Source of the DNA: an uncultured Gemmiger sp.
GTDB lineage: Bacteria > Bacillota > Clostridia > Oscillospirales > Ruminococcaceae
Length of the DNA: 39,730 nt
Assembly: GCA_944388165.1 (NCBI GenBank)
Contig: CALXHS010000137.1
Location: 1 to 39,730 of the forward strand
Reading direction: 5' to 3'
Shown here in pieces: positions 23,257 to 32,044 of this stretch; positions within the stretch are counted from its first letter, which is position 1, and each line of letters begins with the position of its first letter. The notes under the pieces were generated by a model, which did no database searches, was not told the origin of the DNA, and saw nothing but the letters and a program-made list of their open reading frames with translations. Made by a program: the position numbers and the translations under genes.

Positions 23257-24360
23257 TCAGCCGAAATAACGGGCAATAGCGTGCATGCGTTCACTTTGTG
23301 CCACATGAAAAGGGCACCGGCGATCGCATCGGCCGCAGCGGACACAGGCGTCCGCTTTGACCTTGAGCTTCTGGTAATGCCCTGCCGCCAGGCGGTCCCC
23401 GGCGCAGGCCAGGTCATAGTATTTGTTCACCAGGGCGATGTCGATGCCTGCCGGGCACGGCTGGCAGTGATTGCAGTAAACACAGCTGCCGTACACGTCT
23501 TTGGGCGTAAACTGTGCCATCAGGGAGTAATCCCGCTGCGATGCATCCGCCTGCCAGAATCCCAGCAGGTCTTCCAGGTCCTGCATTCCCCGCACTCCCG
23601 GCAGCACCGAGAGAACCCCGGGGCGGTCCATGGCATACTGCAGGCACTGGTAGCGCGTCATCGCCACACTGAAGGGCGAAGTGGCGGCATCCAGCAATTT
23701 GCCGCCATGGAAAGGCTTCATGACCGAAACGCCCACGCCCATCACCTGGCAGCGGCGCAAAAGTTCGGCCCGTTCGTTCACCGAACCGATGCCAAGCTCA
23801 TCCCCACGCTCCAGGTCATAGGCGGGGTTGAGGGAAAACATCATCATATCCATCAAACCGGTATCCAGCGCCTTCTGTGCCACTGCCGGCGTGTGGGAAG
23901 AAAAACCGATATGCCGCACCCGGCCCTGATCTTTCAGTTCCCGGACATAGTCCAGTACACCGGCCTGCAGCAATTCTTCCAGGTCCTCCACCTCGTCCAC
24001 GCAGTGCAGAAACCCGAAATCCACATAGTCGGTGCCGAGCGTTTTCATCTCCCATTCAAAGGTACTGCGGATGCGCGCAAGATCACGGGACCAGCCATAC
24101 TCCCCCTCCCGGTTGTACACAGCACCGAAGTGCAGCTGAAAAAACACCCGTTCCCTCTGCCCGGCGATGGCCTTGCCGAAGGGTTCATACACCCCGGCAC
24201 CGGCGGCACACAGATCAAAATAATTGATCCCGTTTTCCAGTGCACGGCGCACCACCGCTTCGATCTCCTGCGGCGGCGCTTTCTGGATGCCCCCCAATCC
24301 CAGCCCCAGAACACTGAAACGCTCCTGATCACTGCCGTGGGGCAAACTGCGATATTCCAC
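23257..24360 (-). CDS. Aldo-keto reductase with C-terminal 2x[4Fe-4S] ferredoxin motifs
   Basis: The first 280 residues are an aldo-keto reductase TIM barrel: LGLGLGGIQ, GINYFDLCAAGAGVYEPFGKAI (with the catalytic-type Tyr), GTDYVDFGFLHCVDE and RHIGFSSH. The C-terminus carries two Fe-S sites: Cys293, 296, 299, 302 (CVYCNHCQPCP) and Cys339, 342, 345, 349 (CVRCGRCDRRCP). This fused family is common in anaerobes; substrates are mostly unknown. The usual catalytic Lys is not obvious (HFG in place of a KxG pattern). The start is GTG 24360 with GGGAGG 8 bases before it. It converges on the merR-like gene and shares its terminator. Confidence 0.85.
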   Translation of the reverse strand: MEYRSLPHGSDQERFSVLGLGLGGIQKAPPQEIEAVVRRALENGINYFDLCAAGAGVYEPFGKAIAGQRERVFFQLHFGAVYNREGEYGWSRDLARIRSTFEWEMKTLGTDYVDFGFLHCVDEVEDLEELLQAGVLDYVRELKDQGRVRHIGFSSHTPAVAQKALDTGLMDMMMFSLNPAYDLERGDELGIGSVNERAELLRRCQVMGVGVSVMKPFHGGKLLDAATSPFSVAMTRYQCLQYAMDRPGVLSVLPGVRGMQDLEDLLGFWQADASQRDYSLMAQFTPKDVYGSCVYCNHCQPCPAGIDIALVNKYYDLACAGDRLAAGHYQKLKVKADACVRCGRCDRRCPFHVAQSERMHAIARYFG

Positions 24361-24449
24361 TGTGAAAGCCTCCCTGTCAGCCGCTTTGCGGCATTTCTGG
24401 CTCTATTGTAGCGAAATATCGCACTGAGCGGAAGTCTCCTTTTCGCTTT

Positions 24450-24474
24450 ACTGTATAAACCGGCGGTTTACAGT
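24450..24474 (-). terminator. Hairpin after the cyuA-type gene
   Basis: On the minus strand ACTGTAAACCG pairs with CGGTTTATACAGT across a very short loop, right after the stop codon. No strong T-tract follows, so termination here is uncertain. The rest of 24361-24474 is the reductase leader, with a possible TACAAT box and no good -35. Confidence 0.4.
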
Positions 24475-25764
24475 TCAGCAGCAGCCTTCAGTCATCATGC
24501 GGATGATGGTCTTGTCCGTTTCCCGCATGCCTTCCCGGGCAAGAGCACCGATGTTGCGGATGTTATTTTCCACGCCTTTGGTCACGATGCCGTCACCGCT
24601 GTAAAACTGTGTGCCGTGTGCCTGCATCTGCATGCCCAGCAAACCCGCTTCCACAGCAGAGGCGATCTTGGCCGCGCAGCTTGCCTTGGCGCCGTCACAG
24701 ATGATACCGGAATCCATCGCAATGGCATTGACGATGGTGTGGGAAATTTCGTTATACCGTCCACCGTGGAGATAGCACACCCCAGCGCCGGCCCCCACAC
24801 CGGCAGCCACAGCCCCGCAGAAAGCACTGAGTTTGCCGATACCGGTCTTGATGTGAATGGTAACCAGGTTGGACACCGCCAGGGCACGGTACAGCTGCGC
24901 CTGATCTGCTTCCATCTGTTTGGCATAGACAATGACCGGCAGCGAAGCCGTCAACCCCTGGTTGCCGCTGCCGGAGTTGATGACCACCGGCAGTTCACAC
25001 CCGTTCATACGTGCATCCGAGCCGGCCGCGGCCATGGCTTTGGCGCGGTTGTGCACACCGTTGCCATAAGCCTGCAGAAGAATACGGCCGATGTTTGCGC
25101 CGTAATTTCCCCGCAAGCCTTCTTCCGCAATGGCAGTGTTATAATCGATCTGGCGCTGCAACACTTCCCGCACATCTTCGGGATTCAGCTGATCCGCAAA
25201 AGCAATGATGCCTTCCACACTCAAAAGGCTGCGGTCGGTGGTTTTGACCGAATGTTCCTCGGTACAGGGGCGGTCCAGTTTGATTTCCCCATCCCGCTCA
25301 ATGCGGACCACATTGGTATGACCTCCCACCAGGCGAACGCGAGCCGTATGGCCGTCCCCGGCCATCGTAATGTCAATGTCCAGGATAAACCCGCTGTCCG
25401 ACTGGGTCACCGTGATGGGCGTACGGTCACGCCAGGCGGAAATAGCCGCCTGATCCTCGGCAGAGACTCCTGCCAGTACTTCCAGTTCCCGATCGGCATC
25501 ACCAGCCACCGCACCAGCCGCCACAGCTGCCTGAATGCCCCGCAGTCCGCCGGTGTTGGGAACCACCACACTTTTGACGTTCTTGATAATATTGGCACTT
25601 ACTGATGCCGTTACCATCTGGGGCAGACATCCCAGTTCCCGCCGGGCCAAGGCCGCCGCATAGGCCAGTGCAATGGGTTCGGTACATCCCATAGCGGGCA
25701 CCAGTTCCTCCTGCAGGATCTTCACATACGCCTGGTACACTTCCGGGCTGAGTATTTCCTTCAT
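24475..25764 (-). CDS. cyuA: CyuA-type L-cysteine desulfidase (UPF0597/YhaM family)
   Basis: The family is related to the alpha part of serine dehydratase and binds an Fe-S cluster. Members break down L-cysteine to pyruvate, sulfide and ammonia. Characteristic parts are PAMGCTEPIALAYAAALA (near residue 25), VVPNTGG, INSGSGNQGLTASLPV and ICDGAKASCAAKI; the conserved Cys residues in these are likely cluster ligands. The start is ATG 25764, because AGGAGG stands 6 bases before it; an upstream ATG (25785) would include that site. The gene has its own promoter, back to back with that of rarA. Length 429 fits. Substrate by family, so cysteine is likely but not proven. Confidence 0.85.
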   Translation of the reverse strand: MKEILSPEVYQAYVKILQEELVPAMGCTEPIALAYAAALARRELGCLPQMVTASVSANIIKNVKSVVVPNTGGLRGIQAAVAAGAVAGDADRELEVLAGVSAEDQAAISAWRDRTPITVTQSDSGFILDIDITMAGDGHTARVRLVGGHTNVVRIERDGEIKLDRPCTEEHSVKTTDRSLLSVEGIIAFADQLNPEDVREVLQRQIDYNTAIAEEGLRGNYGANIGRILLQAYGNGVHNRAKAMAAAGSDARMNGCELPVVINSGSGNQGLTASLPVIVYAKQMEADQAQLYRALAVSNLVTIHIKTGIGKLSAFCGAVAAGVGAGAGVCYLHGGRYNEISHTIVNAIAMDSGIICDGAKASCAAKIASAVEAGLLGMQMQAHGTQFYSGDGIVTKGVENNIRNIGALAREGMRETDKTIIRMMTEGCC

Positions 25765-25802
25765 GACCATCCTCCTGATTTTCACATCTGAATTTTGCGC
25801 TC

Positions 25803-25831
25803 ATTATACTACACACAGGAACAAAAATCAA
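25803..25831 (-). promoter_or_regulatory. Promoter of the cyuA-type gene
   Basis: On the minus strand TTGATT (25831-25826), 17 bases, TATAAT (25808-25803). Its -35 box is 10 bases from the -35 box of the divergent rarA promoter. Confidence 0.75.
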
Positions 25832-25841
25832 AAAATCGTCT

Positions 25842-25869
25842 TTGCGATGCTGGTACAGCGTTGTATAAT
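25842..25869 (+). promoter_or_regulatory. Promoter of rarA
   Basis: TTGCGA (25842-25847), a 16-base spacer, TATAAT (25864-25869). A GGGAGGG ribosome binding site follows just before the ATG at 25911. Confidence 0.72.
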
Positions 25870-25910
25870 GAAATGAGAATCACACCGTACCGATACGGGG
25901 AGGGACCGCT

Positions 25911-27233
25911 ATGCAGCAAACCACTCTGTTTGAACAGAATACACCCCAGCCGCTGGCTGCCCGCCTGCGGCCGCGCACGCTGGAAGAATACGTGGGTCAG
26001 ACGCATCTGCTGGGCCCCGGCAAGGTGCTGCGCCGTCTGATTGAAAGCGACCAGATCTCCTCCATGATTTTCTGGGGCCCGCCGGGCGTTGGCAAGACCA
26101 CCCTGGCCCGGATCATTGCCAACCGCACCAAGGCTGCCTTTATCGATTTTTCCGCAGTGACCAGCGGCATCAAAGAGATCCGCACCGTGATGCAGCAGGC
26201 CGAGGATAACCGCCGTTTCGGAGAAAAGACCATTCTTTTTGTGGATGAGATCCACCGCTTCAACAAGGCCCAGCAGGATGCCTTTCTCCCCTTTGTGGAG
26301 AAGGGCAGCATTATCCTTATTGGTGCCACCACCGAAAATCCTTCTTTTGAGATCAACGGCGCTCTTTTGTCCCGGTGCAAGGTGTTTGTGCTGCAAGCCC
26401 TGAAAACCGAAGATCTGGTGGCACTTCTGCGGCGGGCACTGCAGGACGAGCGGGGCTTTGGCAGCCAGGTGGTCCACATCGAAGAGGACATGCTGGAAGC
26501 CCTGGCCGTATTTGCCAACGGCGACGCCCGCAACGCCCTTTCCACCTTAGAGATGGTGGTCCTCAACGGAGAGGTCAACGCCGACGGCAGCGTAACCGTC
26601 ACCCGGGAAACGCTGGAACAATGCACCGAAAAGAAGTCTCTATTGTATGACAAGAACGGAGAGGAACACTATAACCTGATCTCGGCACTGCACAAGTCCA
26701 TGCGCAACTCCGACCCGGACGCCGCCGTCTATTGGTTGGCGCGTATGCTGGAAGCCGGCGAAGATCCTTTGTATGTAGCCCGGCGTGTCATCCGCTTTGC
26801 CAGCGAGGACGCGGGGCTGGCCGATCCCCGCGCGCTGGAACAGGCAGTGGCCGCCTATCAGGCCTGCCATTTCCTGGGCATGCCGGAATGTACCGTCCAT
26901 CTGACCCAGGCAGTGGTCTACATGTCCATGGCGCCCAAGTCCAATTCTTTGTACAAGGCTTATGAACACGCCAAGGCCGACGCCGTAAAACAGCTGGCCG
27001 AACCGGTGCCGCTGATCATCCGCAACGCCCCCACACGCCTGATGAAAGAGCTGTCCTACGGAAAGGGCTACCGTTACGCCCATGACGAACCGGACAAACT
27101 GTCCTCCATGCAGTGTTTACCCGACAGCCTGCTGGGGAGGGAATACTACGAACCCACCGAAGAAGGTCTGGAAAGTCGTTACAAAACACGTCTGGAACAA
27201 ATCAAAACCTGGAAAAAAGAACACTCCGAATAA
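25911..27233 (+). CDS. rarA: Replication-associated recombination protein A (RarA/MgsA AAA+ ATPase)
   Basis: RarA is a AAA+ ATPase related to clamp loaders and acts at stalled replication forks. Walker A is WGPPGVGKTTLARI (about residues 52-65) and Walker B is LFVDEIHRFNKAQQDA. Sensor 1 is GATTENPSFEIN and the Arg finger is in ALLSRC. The C-terminal tetramer region has SDPDAAVYWLARMLEAGEDP and RLMKELSYGKGYRYAHD. At 440 residues it is full length. GGGAGGG precedes the ATG. It stands alone between its own promoter and a strong terminator. Confidence 0.93.
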   Translation: MQQTTLFEQNTPQPLAARLRPRTLEEYVGQTHLLGPGKVLRRLIESDQISSMIFWGPPGVGKTTLARIIANRTKAAFIDFSAVTSGIKEIRTVMQQAEDNRRFGEKTILFVDEIHRFNKAQQDAFLPFVEKGSIILIGATTENPSFEINGALLSRCKVFVLQALKTEDLVALLRRALQDERGFGSQVVHIEEDMLEALAVFANGDARNALSTLEMVVLNGEVNADGSVTVTRETLEQCTEKKSLLYDKNGEEHYNLISALHKSMRNSDPDAAVYWLARMLEAGEDPLYVARRVIRFASEDAGLADPRALEQAVAAYQACHFLGMPECTVHLTQAVVYMSMAPKSNSLYKAYEHAKADAVKQLAEPVPLIIRNAPTRLMKELSYGKGYRYAHDEPDKLSSMQCLPDSLLGREYYEPTEEGLESRYKTRLEQIKTWKKEHSE

Positions 27234-27235
27234 CG

Positions 27236-27288
27236 AAAACCTCCGCATGGATGCCCCTTTTGCAGGGAAATTCCATGCGGAGGTTTTT
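27236..27288. terminator. Strong bidirectional terminator between rarA and the DUF4340 gene
   Basis: CCTCCGCATGGA and TCCATGCGGAGG form a perfect 12-bp stem. TTTTT follows on the plus strand and TTTT on the minus strand, so it serves both convergent units. Confidence 0.9.
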
Positions 27289-27302
27289 ATGAATGGGAAA
27301 AA

Positions 27303-28385
27303 TCAGCTATTGGAATCAGAATTGGCATAATCATCCGTTCCGCCCACCGGGTTTTCCGCGATGATATCGGAAGAATCTTCCTCTTCCGCCGTTTCCTCTG
27401 TGGCAGCCTGCAGCGTCTCTCTGGTATGGGCAAAAGCCGCCAAATGATCGGCGTTCACCTCATATACCACTCCCGCTGTATGGCTGGAGCGCATATAGCA
27501 GACTTCACTGTCGCTGTCCGAAACATTGCCGAAACTGCAGGTGATGGTGGTTCCGTCGCTGCCGGTCACTGTGACCACAGCCTGCGGGGCATCCAGCCCG
27601 TACACACTGTCTGCTTCCGGGTGGGTGATGGTCATTTCCGTTTCCATGGTGCAGATGGTGGCCGCCATCTTGTCCAGGGCATCCTGGTCCAGAGCGTAAT
27701 CGGGATCTTCGTCCAGCGTCCAGGTGCCGTCTTCCTTGGTAAAGTTCATGACCTCGCCGGAAGTCTGCAGAGAGAGGCTGGTGACCTCATCCTCTTCCAG
27801 GTCGGTGATGTCCTGTGCCTCATACAGATCCCCGGGCGTCTTGATCAAGCCGGACAGGCTGGCAGAATCAATGGTATAGATATGATCGTTCCAGCTGACC
27901 TTGGCATAGCAGGCACCAGTGATGGAATTTTCCGCCCCGATGGTAACGGTATACACACCGGAAGCGCTCTCCCCTGTGGCAGTCTCCCCGGAAGCCGTCT
28001 CCGCCGATGCAATGTCGGCACCGTCCGTACCGATGGTGAACACCATAGTGGGTTCATCCAGTCCCATATCCGTCGTGTCGGCTTCTGCACCCAGATCACG
28101 GACCGCCTGCAGGGCCGTGAATTCCTCCACCAGGGATGTCACGGTATTCTGGTCCAGGGGCAAAGCCTCATCCTGCTGCAGATACCAGTCCTCGTCCTGC
28201 AGCAGAGTCACTTCGGTTTCGCCATCCTGATATGACAGGGCCGTCACGCCGGAAGATTCGAAATCAAACAACGGGATACCGGTTTCTTCCTCTTCCTCCA
28301 GACAGTTCAGCAGGACCAGGGCCACGCCCAGGACCACCACCACAGCAGCCAGTACGATCAGCGGCATATATTTTTTTGCTTTCAT
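27303..28385 (-). CDS. DUF4340-containing membrane-anchored protein of a Gld-like ABC system
   Basis: One N-terminal membrane helix (about residues 7-28) is followed by an acidic outside part with two repeated beta-rich units, the DUF4340 pattern: GIPLFDFESSGVTALSYQDGE and later DITDLEEDEVTSLSLQTSGE, each followed by a W-containing segment (DWYLQQDE, GTWTLDEDPDYALD). A short low-complexity stretch of Ala/Ser/Gly/Glu/Thr repeats (ASAETASGETATGESASG) interrupts the first unit. DUF4340 proteins are commonly encoded after GldG-like proteins; their role is unknown. It is the last gene of the four-gene operon. TGAGGT lies before the ATG. Confidence 0.82.
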   Translation of the reverse strand: MKAKKYMPLIVLAAVVVVLGVALVLLNCLEEEEETGIPLFDFESSGVTALSYQDGETEVTLLQDEDWYLQQDEALPLDQNTVTSLVEEFTALQAVRDLGAEADTTDMGLDEPTMVFTIGTDGADIASAETASGETATGESASGVYTVTIGAENSITGACYAKVSWNDHIYTIDSASLSGLIKTPGDLYEAQDITDLEEDEVTSLSLQTSGEVMNFTKEDGTWTLDEDPDYALDQDALDKMAATICTMETEMTITHPEADSVYGLDAPQAVVTVTGSDGTTITCSFGNVSDSDSEVCYMRSSHTAGVVYEVNADHLAAFAHTRETLQAATEETAEEEDSSDIIAENPVGGTDDYANSDSNS

Positions 28386-28399
28386 TGGCAGTTACCTCA

Positions 28400-29893
28400 T
28401 CAACGGCGGCGGCGCAGGATGGTAATGACCACGCCCGCCAACAGGAAGCACAGCGGAATCACGCAGACAAACAGCAGTCCCAGAGGAGCCACCGCCACAG
28501 AAGGCACGGTCAGGCTCTCGGCGCTCATGCTCTTGCCGTCGATGACCGCAGCGTTTTCCTCCCCGTTCATCCAGTTCACGATGCTGCCCAACAGCTGCGC
28601 GTTGCCGCCGGATACAGCGGAGTTGATCTCATCCAGGAAGATGTTGCCGCAATTGATCCATACCAACTTGGCACCGGTGGATTCATCCTCGGCGGCCACG
28701 GCCAGATCAAAGCTGCCGGTGGGATCGTTTTTCCCCTGCTCCAGCACCGAAGCTGTTTCATAATCCAGCATGGAATAAGCAGCGCTGGACGTGGTGAGCA
28801 GCGAAGTATGAGTCAGGGTGCTTTCACTCTCGGCGGTCTCATCCGTCTGAGCAGATTCTTCCTCCACCGTCACAATGCCCTGAGAAGACGGGGCAAACAC
28901 AAACATACCGGAATTGATGCCGGAGGTGATCTCATTGCTCTGGATCACAGGTAGCAGATAGGTGCCGGCATAGCGGTAGGCGTAATAGCCGGGATCAGTT
29001 TCCACCAGAAGACCGTCCTGGCGGACCATCCCGTATTCTTCCAGAACCTCATCCAGAGTGGGGGTATCAAACAAAAGGCTGGTAGCCGCAATGACTTTGC
29101 CGCCGTCGGCCAGATACCCCCGCAAAGCGTCGGCGTCCAGCTCGCTGAAATCCGCCTGGGGCACATTGATAATCAAAGCATCGGCATCTTCCGGGATTTC
29201 TCCGGTGTTCAGGTTCAGGTCATTGACGGTCACCCCGGCATTGGTCAGGGTCTCGGTAAAGTCGCTGCCCAGAGAAGCCTCCCCGTGCCCGGTCAGTGTA
29301 TACATGGTATAGCTGCTGTCTCGGGTCACCTGGGCAATGGCGGTGGTCAGTGCACTTTCCGCCGCAAATTCCATGTCGTAGGAGTAGTAATCGGTGTAGC
29401 TGTACTCATACATGTCGCTGTAATCCACAATGGTGGATTTTTCGCCACACACCAGGATCACGCTGTTGGTACTGGCATCCCCTGCGTCATACTGATCCGC
29501 AAAGGTAGGGTACAAAGCCGGGTCCCTCTGCTGCCAGGTGAAATGGGAACTTTCGCCGGCATAGCGGTCCAGGATCCGGGTGATGTTGGTATCCTCGTTG
29601 CCGGTCTCTGCCAGGAAATAGGCGGTCACATCCTTGTCCAGAGACTTCATCATGCTCACGGTGGTCTCACTCAGCGTGAACATCTGCCCTGTGGAGATAT
29701 CGAATTCGGTATACTTGGTGGGTACCGCCCGGATAACCAGATTCAGCAGGATCACCACCGCCAAAACCACCGCCGCCAGGGCGCTGGCATAGGCACCGGA
29801 ATGAAGCATCCGGCGACGGTTGGCGCGCTGGGCTTCGGTAGGCTGCACTTCCGGCGTTTTGGCGGCAGGCTTTTTGCCAAATTTGAATTTCAT
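28400..29893 (-). CDS. GldG-like ABC auxiliary membrane protein
   Basis: A basic cytosolic N-terminus leads to a membrane helix (about residues 35-57). A large outside domain follows: YTEFDISTGQMFTLSETT, then the VTAYFL and YTLTGHGEASLG segments typical of GldG/ABC_transp_aux (PF09822), which has a thioredoxin- and glutamine-amidotransferase-like fold. A second helix closes the protein (about 470-492), before RRRR. In Bacteroidetes GldG works with GldA and GldF in gliding. In Firmicutes the same set exists without gliding and its cargo is unknown. AAAGGAGG precedes the ATG; the permease gene ends 18 bases upstream. A DUF4340 protein gene follows after 14 bases. Confidence 0.83.
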   Translation of the reverse strand: MKFKFGKKPAAKTPEVQPTEAQRANRRRMLHSGAYASALAAVVLAVVILLNLVIRAVPTKYTEFDISTGQMFTLSETTVSMMKSLDKDVTAYFLAETGNEDTNITRILDRYAGESSHFTWQQRDPALYPTFADQYDAGDASTNSVILVCGEKSTIVDYSDMYEYSYTDYYSYDMEFAAESALTTAIAQVTRDSSYTMYTLTGHGEASLGSDFTETLTNAGVTVNDLNLNTGEIPEDADALIINVPQADFSELDADALRGYLADGGKVIAATSLLFDTPTLDEVLEEYGMVRQDGLLVETDPGYYAYRYAGTYLLPVIQSNEITSGINSGMFVFAPSSQGIVTVEEESAQTDETAESESTLTHTSLLTTSSAAYSMLDYETASVLEQGKNDPTGSFDLAVAAEDESTGAKLVWINCGNIFLDEINSAVSGGNAQLLGSIVNWMNGEENAAVIDGKSMSAESLTVPSVAVAPLGLLFVCVIPLCFLLAGVVITILRRRR

Positions 29894-29911
29894 CTTCGGT
29901 CCTCCTTTCTG

Positions 29912-30775
29912 TCAGTTCCAGCGGCGCCGTTCCAGCGCCTGACCGGTCAGGAACAGAAACAGTCCGATGACCGAAAGATAATACACAATGTCCGACACGC
30001 TGAACATGCCGCCTACAAAAGTTTCAAAAGGAGAAAAAAGCGCCAGGGCATCCAGCACACTGTTGAATGCCGTCAGCAGCCAGGCGGGTCGCAGCTGGAA
30101 CAGCACGATCAGCACCGCTGCACCGCCGCAGAACACACCGCTGCCCACCGTGATGCTTTTGCACACAAACCCGATCAGTACCGACGCTACCGCCAGCACG
30201 ATGCAGAACACAATAAAAGCCAGCGTATTACCGGAAGTAAACAGGGTCTGCAGGCTTTCCATCAGATATGCCACCAGCAGAACCCCGAAGGTAGCCAGAT
30301 AAGCAATAATCTGGTTTTCGGTGAGCACCGAAATAAAGGTCCCCACCGCAATGCAGGCAGCCGCCAGCAGGCAGTAGGCAAACAGGGTGGCGTAGGCGCT
30401 GGTCAGCGAAACCGTACCGAAACAGGTCAGGATCAACGGCATGATGCAAGCCACCGCCATGGGCACCGCCAGCACCACCAGCTGTGCCAGGTACTTGCCC
30501 AGCACGATCTGGGGAATGGTCACCGGGCTGGTCAGCAGCAGCTGGTCCGTCTTGTTGCGGCGCTCATCCGCAAAACTGCGCATGGAAAGTGCCGGCAGAA
30601 CAAAAAGCATGACTAACGTGGTGGAATACAAAACAATGGAAAAATCCGACGTGGCATAAACCAGGCAGTTGGCCGTGTAATACAGGCCGATGAAAGCCAG
30701 GATCACACCGATGACCACATACCCGATCATGCTGGTAAAATAACTGCGTGTTTCACGCTTGAAAATAGCCAGCAT
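29912..30775 (-). CDS. ABC-2-type permease, GldF-like
   Basis: The 287-residue protein has six predicted membrane helices and begins MLAIFKRETRSYFTSMIGYV, the usual start of the ABC-2/GldF permease family. SMRSFADERRNKTDQLLLTSPV follows helix two and is a family hallmark (loop contacting the ATPase). It forms the membrane part together with the ATPase encoded three bases upstream, and with the GldG-like protein encoded next. GGAGGGAG precedes the ATG inside the end of the ATPase gene. Cargo cannot be told from sequence. Confidence 0.86.
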   Translation of the reverse strand: MLAIFKRETRSYFTSMIGYVVIGVILAFIGLYYTANCLVYATSDFSIVLYSTTLVMLFVLPALSMRSFADERRNKTDQLLLTSPVTIPQIVLGKYLAQLVVLAVPMAVACIMPLILTCFGTVSLTSAYATLFAYCLLAAACIAVGTFISVLTENQIIAYLATFGVLLVAYLMESLQTLFTSGNTLAFIVFCIVLAVASVLIGFVCKSITVGSGVFCGGAAVLIVLFQLRPAWLLTAFNSVLDALALFSPFETFVGGMFSVSDIVYYLSVIGLFLFLTGQALERRRWN

Positions 30776-30778
30776 CCT

Positions 30779-31834
30779 TTACTCTCCCTCCTTATCCTGC
30801 GGCGTATCCGTCCCGGCAGACTCTTCATTCTCGGCCAGCGGCATAGCTGTTTCGGCCTCATCCGCCGATTCCGGTTTTCCCTGTTCACTGTCCGCAGAGA
30901 CATCGCTTTCGGTCAGCTGCAGGAACACGTCTTCCAGGCTCAGATTCTGGCTGCTCAGGCTCAACACCGGGCACCCGGCCGCCGCCAGCGCTGCAGACAG
31001 AGCGGCGCGCAGATCGGCACCGTCGGTGCTGGAAGCAGTGAAGCTGACTTCATCGCTCTTTTCGGCAGTCACCCGCAGGTCGGTAAGTCCCGCCACGCTC
31101 TGCGCTGCTTTCAGGACCTGTTCCCTGCTGCCCTGGGCAGTGGCAGAGATCACGCCTTTGGCTGCCAGTCTGGCGGCCAGCTCTTCCGGCGTGCCCTGGG
31201 CTGCCAGCTTGCCGCCGGAAATGATCAGAACACGGTCACAGACAGTCTGTACCTCGCTGAGGATGTGGCTGGAGAGAATCACGGTATGGCTTTTGCCCAG
31301 ATCATGGATCAGGGCACGGATCTCAATCATCTGGGCCGGGTCCAGGCCAACGGTGGCTTCGTCCAGAATGATCACTTCCGGGTTTCCCAGCAACGCGGCC
31401 GCCACTCCCACGCGCTGACGGTACCCCTTGGAAAGATTGCGGATCAGCCGGGCTTCCATTCCCTGCAAACCGGCTTTCTCACACACGCGGGCCACATCGG
31501 CGGCACGGTCGGCTTTTTTCTTCATGCCTTTGAGTTCGGCCGCAAAGTTCAGGTATTCCCGCACCGCCATGTCGGTGTACAAGGGCGGCAGTTCCGGCAG
31601 ATACCCGATGCACGCCTTGGCAGCCTGGGGTTCCTCCTGGATGTCATGCCCGTTAATGGTCACCGTTCCGCTGGTGGGAGAAAGATACCCCGTAATCACA
31701 TTCATGGTGGTGGATTTACCCGCACCGTTGGGGCCAAGCAAGCCATAGATGCAGCCCTTCTCCACCGTAAAGCTGATGTCGTCCACTGCCACATGTGAAC
31801 CGTACCGTTTGGTCAGATGGCTGACTTCAATCAA
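30779..31834 (-). CDS. ABC transporter ATPase, GldA-like, with acidic tail
   Basis: The ATPase has Walker A GLLGPNGAGKSTT (near residues 35-47), the signature as LSKGYRQRV and Walker B VIILDEATVGLDP. It belongs to the CcmA/GldA group that drives ABC-2 permeases. After the nucleotide-binding domain come a helper domain (to about 300) and an acidic, low-complexity tail rich in Glu, Ser and Ala of about 40 residues. I start it at TTG 31834, because AAGGGGAG ends 8 bases before; the GTG at 31843 touches that site. It is the first gene of the four-gene operon. A TATAAT box lies 60 bases upstream. Confidence 0.86.
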   Translation of the reverse strand: MIEVSHLTKRYGSHVAVDDISFTVEKGCIYGLLGPNGAGKSTTMNVITGYLSPTSGTVTINGHDIQEEPQAAKACIGYLPELPPLYTDMAVREYLNFAAELKGMKKKADRAADVARVCEKAGLQGMEARLIRNLSKGYRQRVGVAAALLGNPEVIILDEATVGLDPAQMIEIRALIHDLGKSHTVILSSHILSEVQTVCDRVLIISGGKLAAQGTPEELAARLAAKGVISATAQGSREQVLKAAQSVAGLTDLRVTAEKSDEVSFTASSTDGADLRAALSAALAAAGCPVLSLSSQNLSLEDVFLQLTESDVSADSEQGKPESADEAETAMPLAENEESAGTDTPQDKEGE

Positions 31835-31860
31835 GATGCACACTCCCCTTTTTATGAATT

Positions 31861-31899
31861 GCGAACGGTCGTCCGCATGAATATCCGTTTGCGATTATA
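31861..31899 (-). promoter_or_regulatory. Likely promoter -10 box and inverted repeat before the Gld-like operon
   Basis: On the minus strand TATAAT (31899-31894) is clear, but the -35 region is poor. Directly downstream an inverted repeat, GCAAACGG (31892-31885) with CCGTTCGC (31868-31861), spans the probable start of transcription. Seven of eight positions pair. It could be an operator or a leader hairpin. Confidence 0.5.
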
Positions 31900-31975
31900 T
31901 GCCCAGTTTGTGAAAATTGTGGGATAGAGATTTGAAGATATGTGAAAACCAAACCCGGCCATTAAGAGGAAAAAG

Positions 31976-32022
31976 CACAAAAAAACAGACTTCCACAGCC
32001 CGTCAGGCTGAAAAAGTCTGCT
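31976..32022 (-). terminator. Terminator after coaBC
   Basis: On the minus strand CAGACTTTTTCAGCC pairs with GGGCTGTGGAAGTCTG (with one or two mismatches), followed by seven Ts. It ends coaBC transcription before the Gld-like operon. Confidence 0.88.
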
Positions 32023-32044
32023 TTTGTCAAACGATATTTGATTG

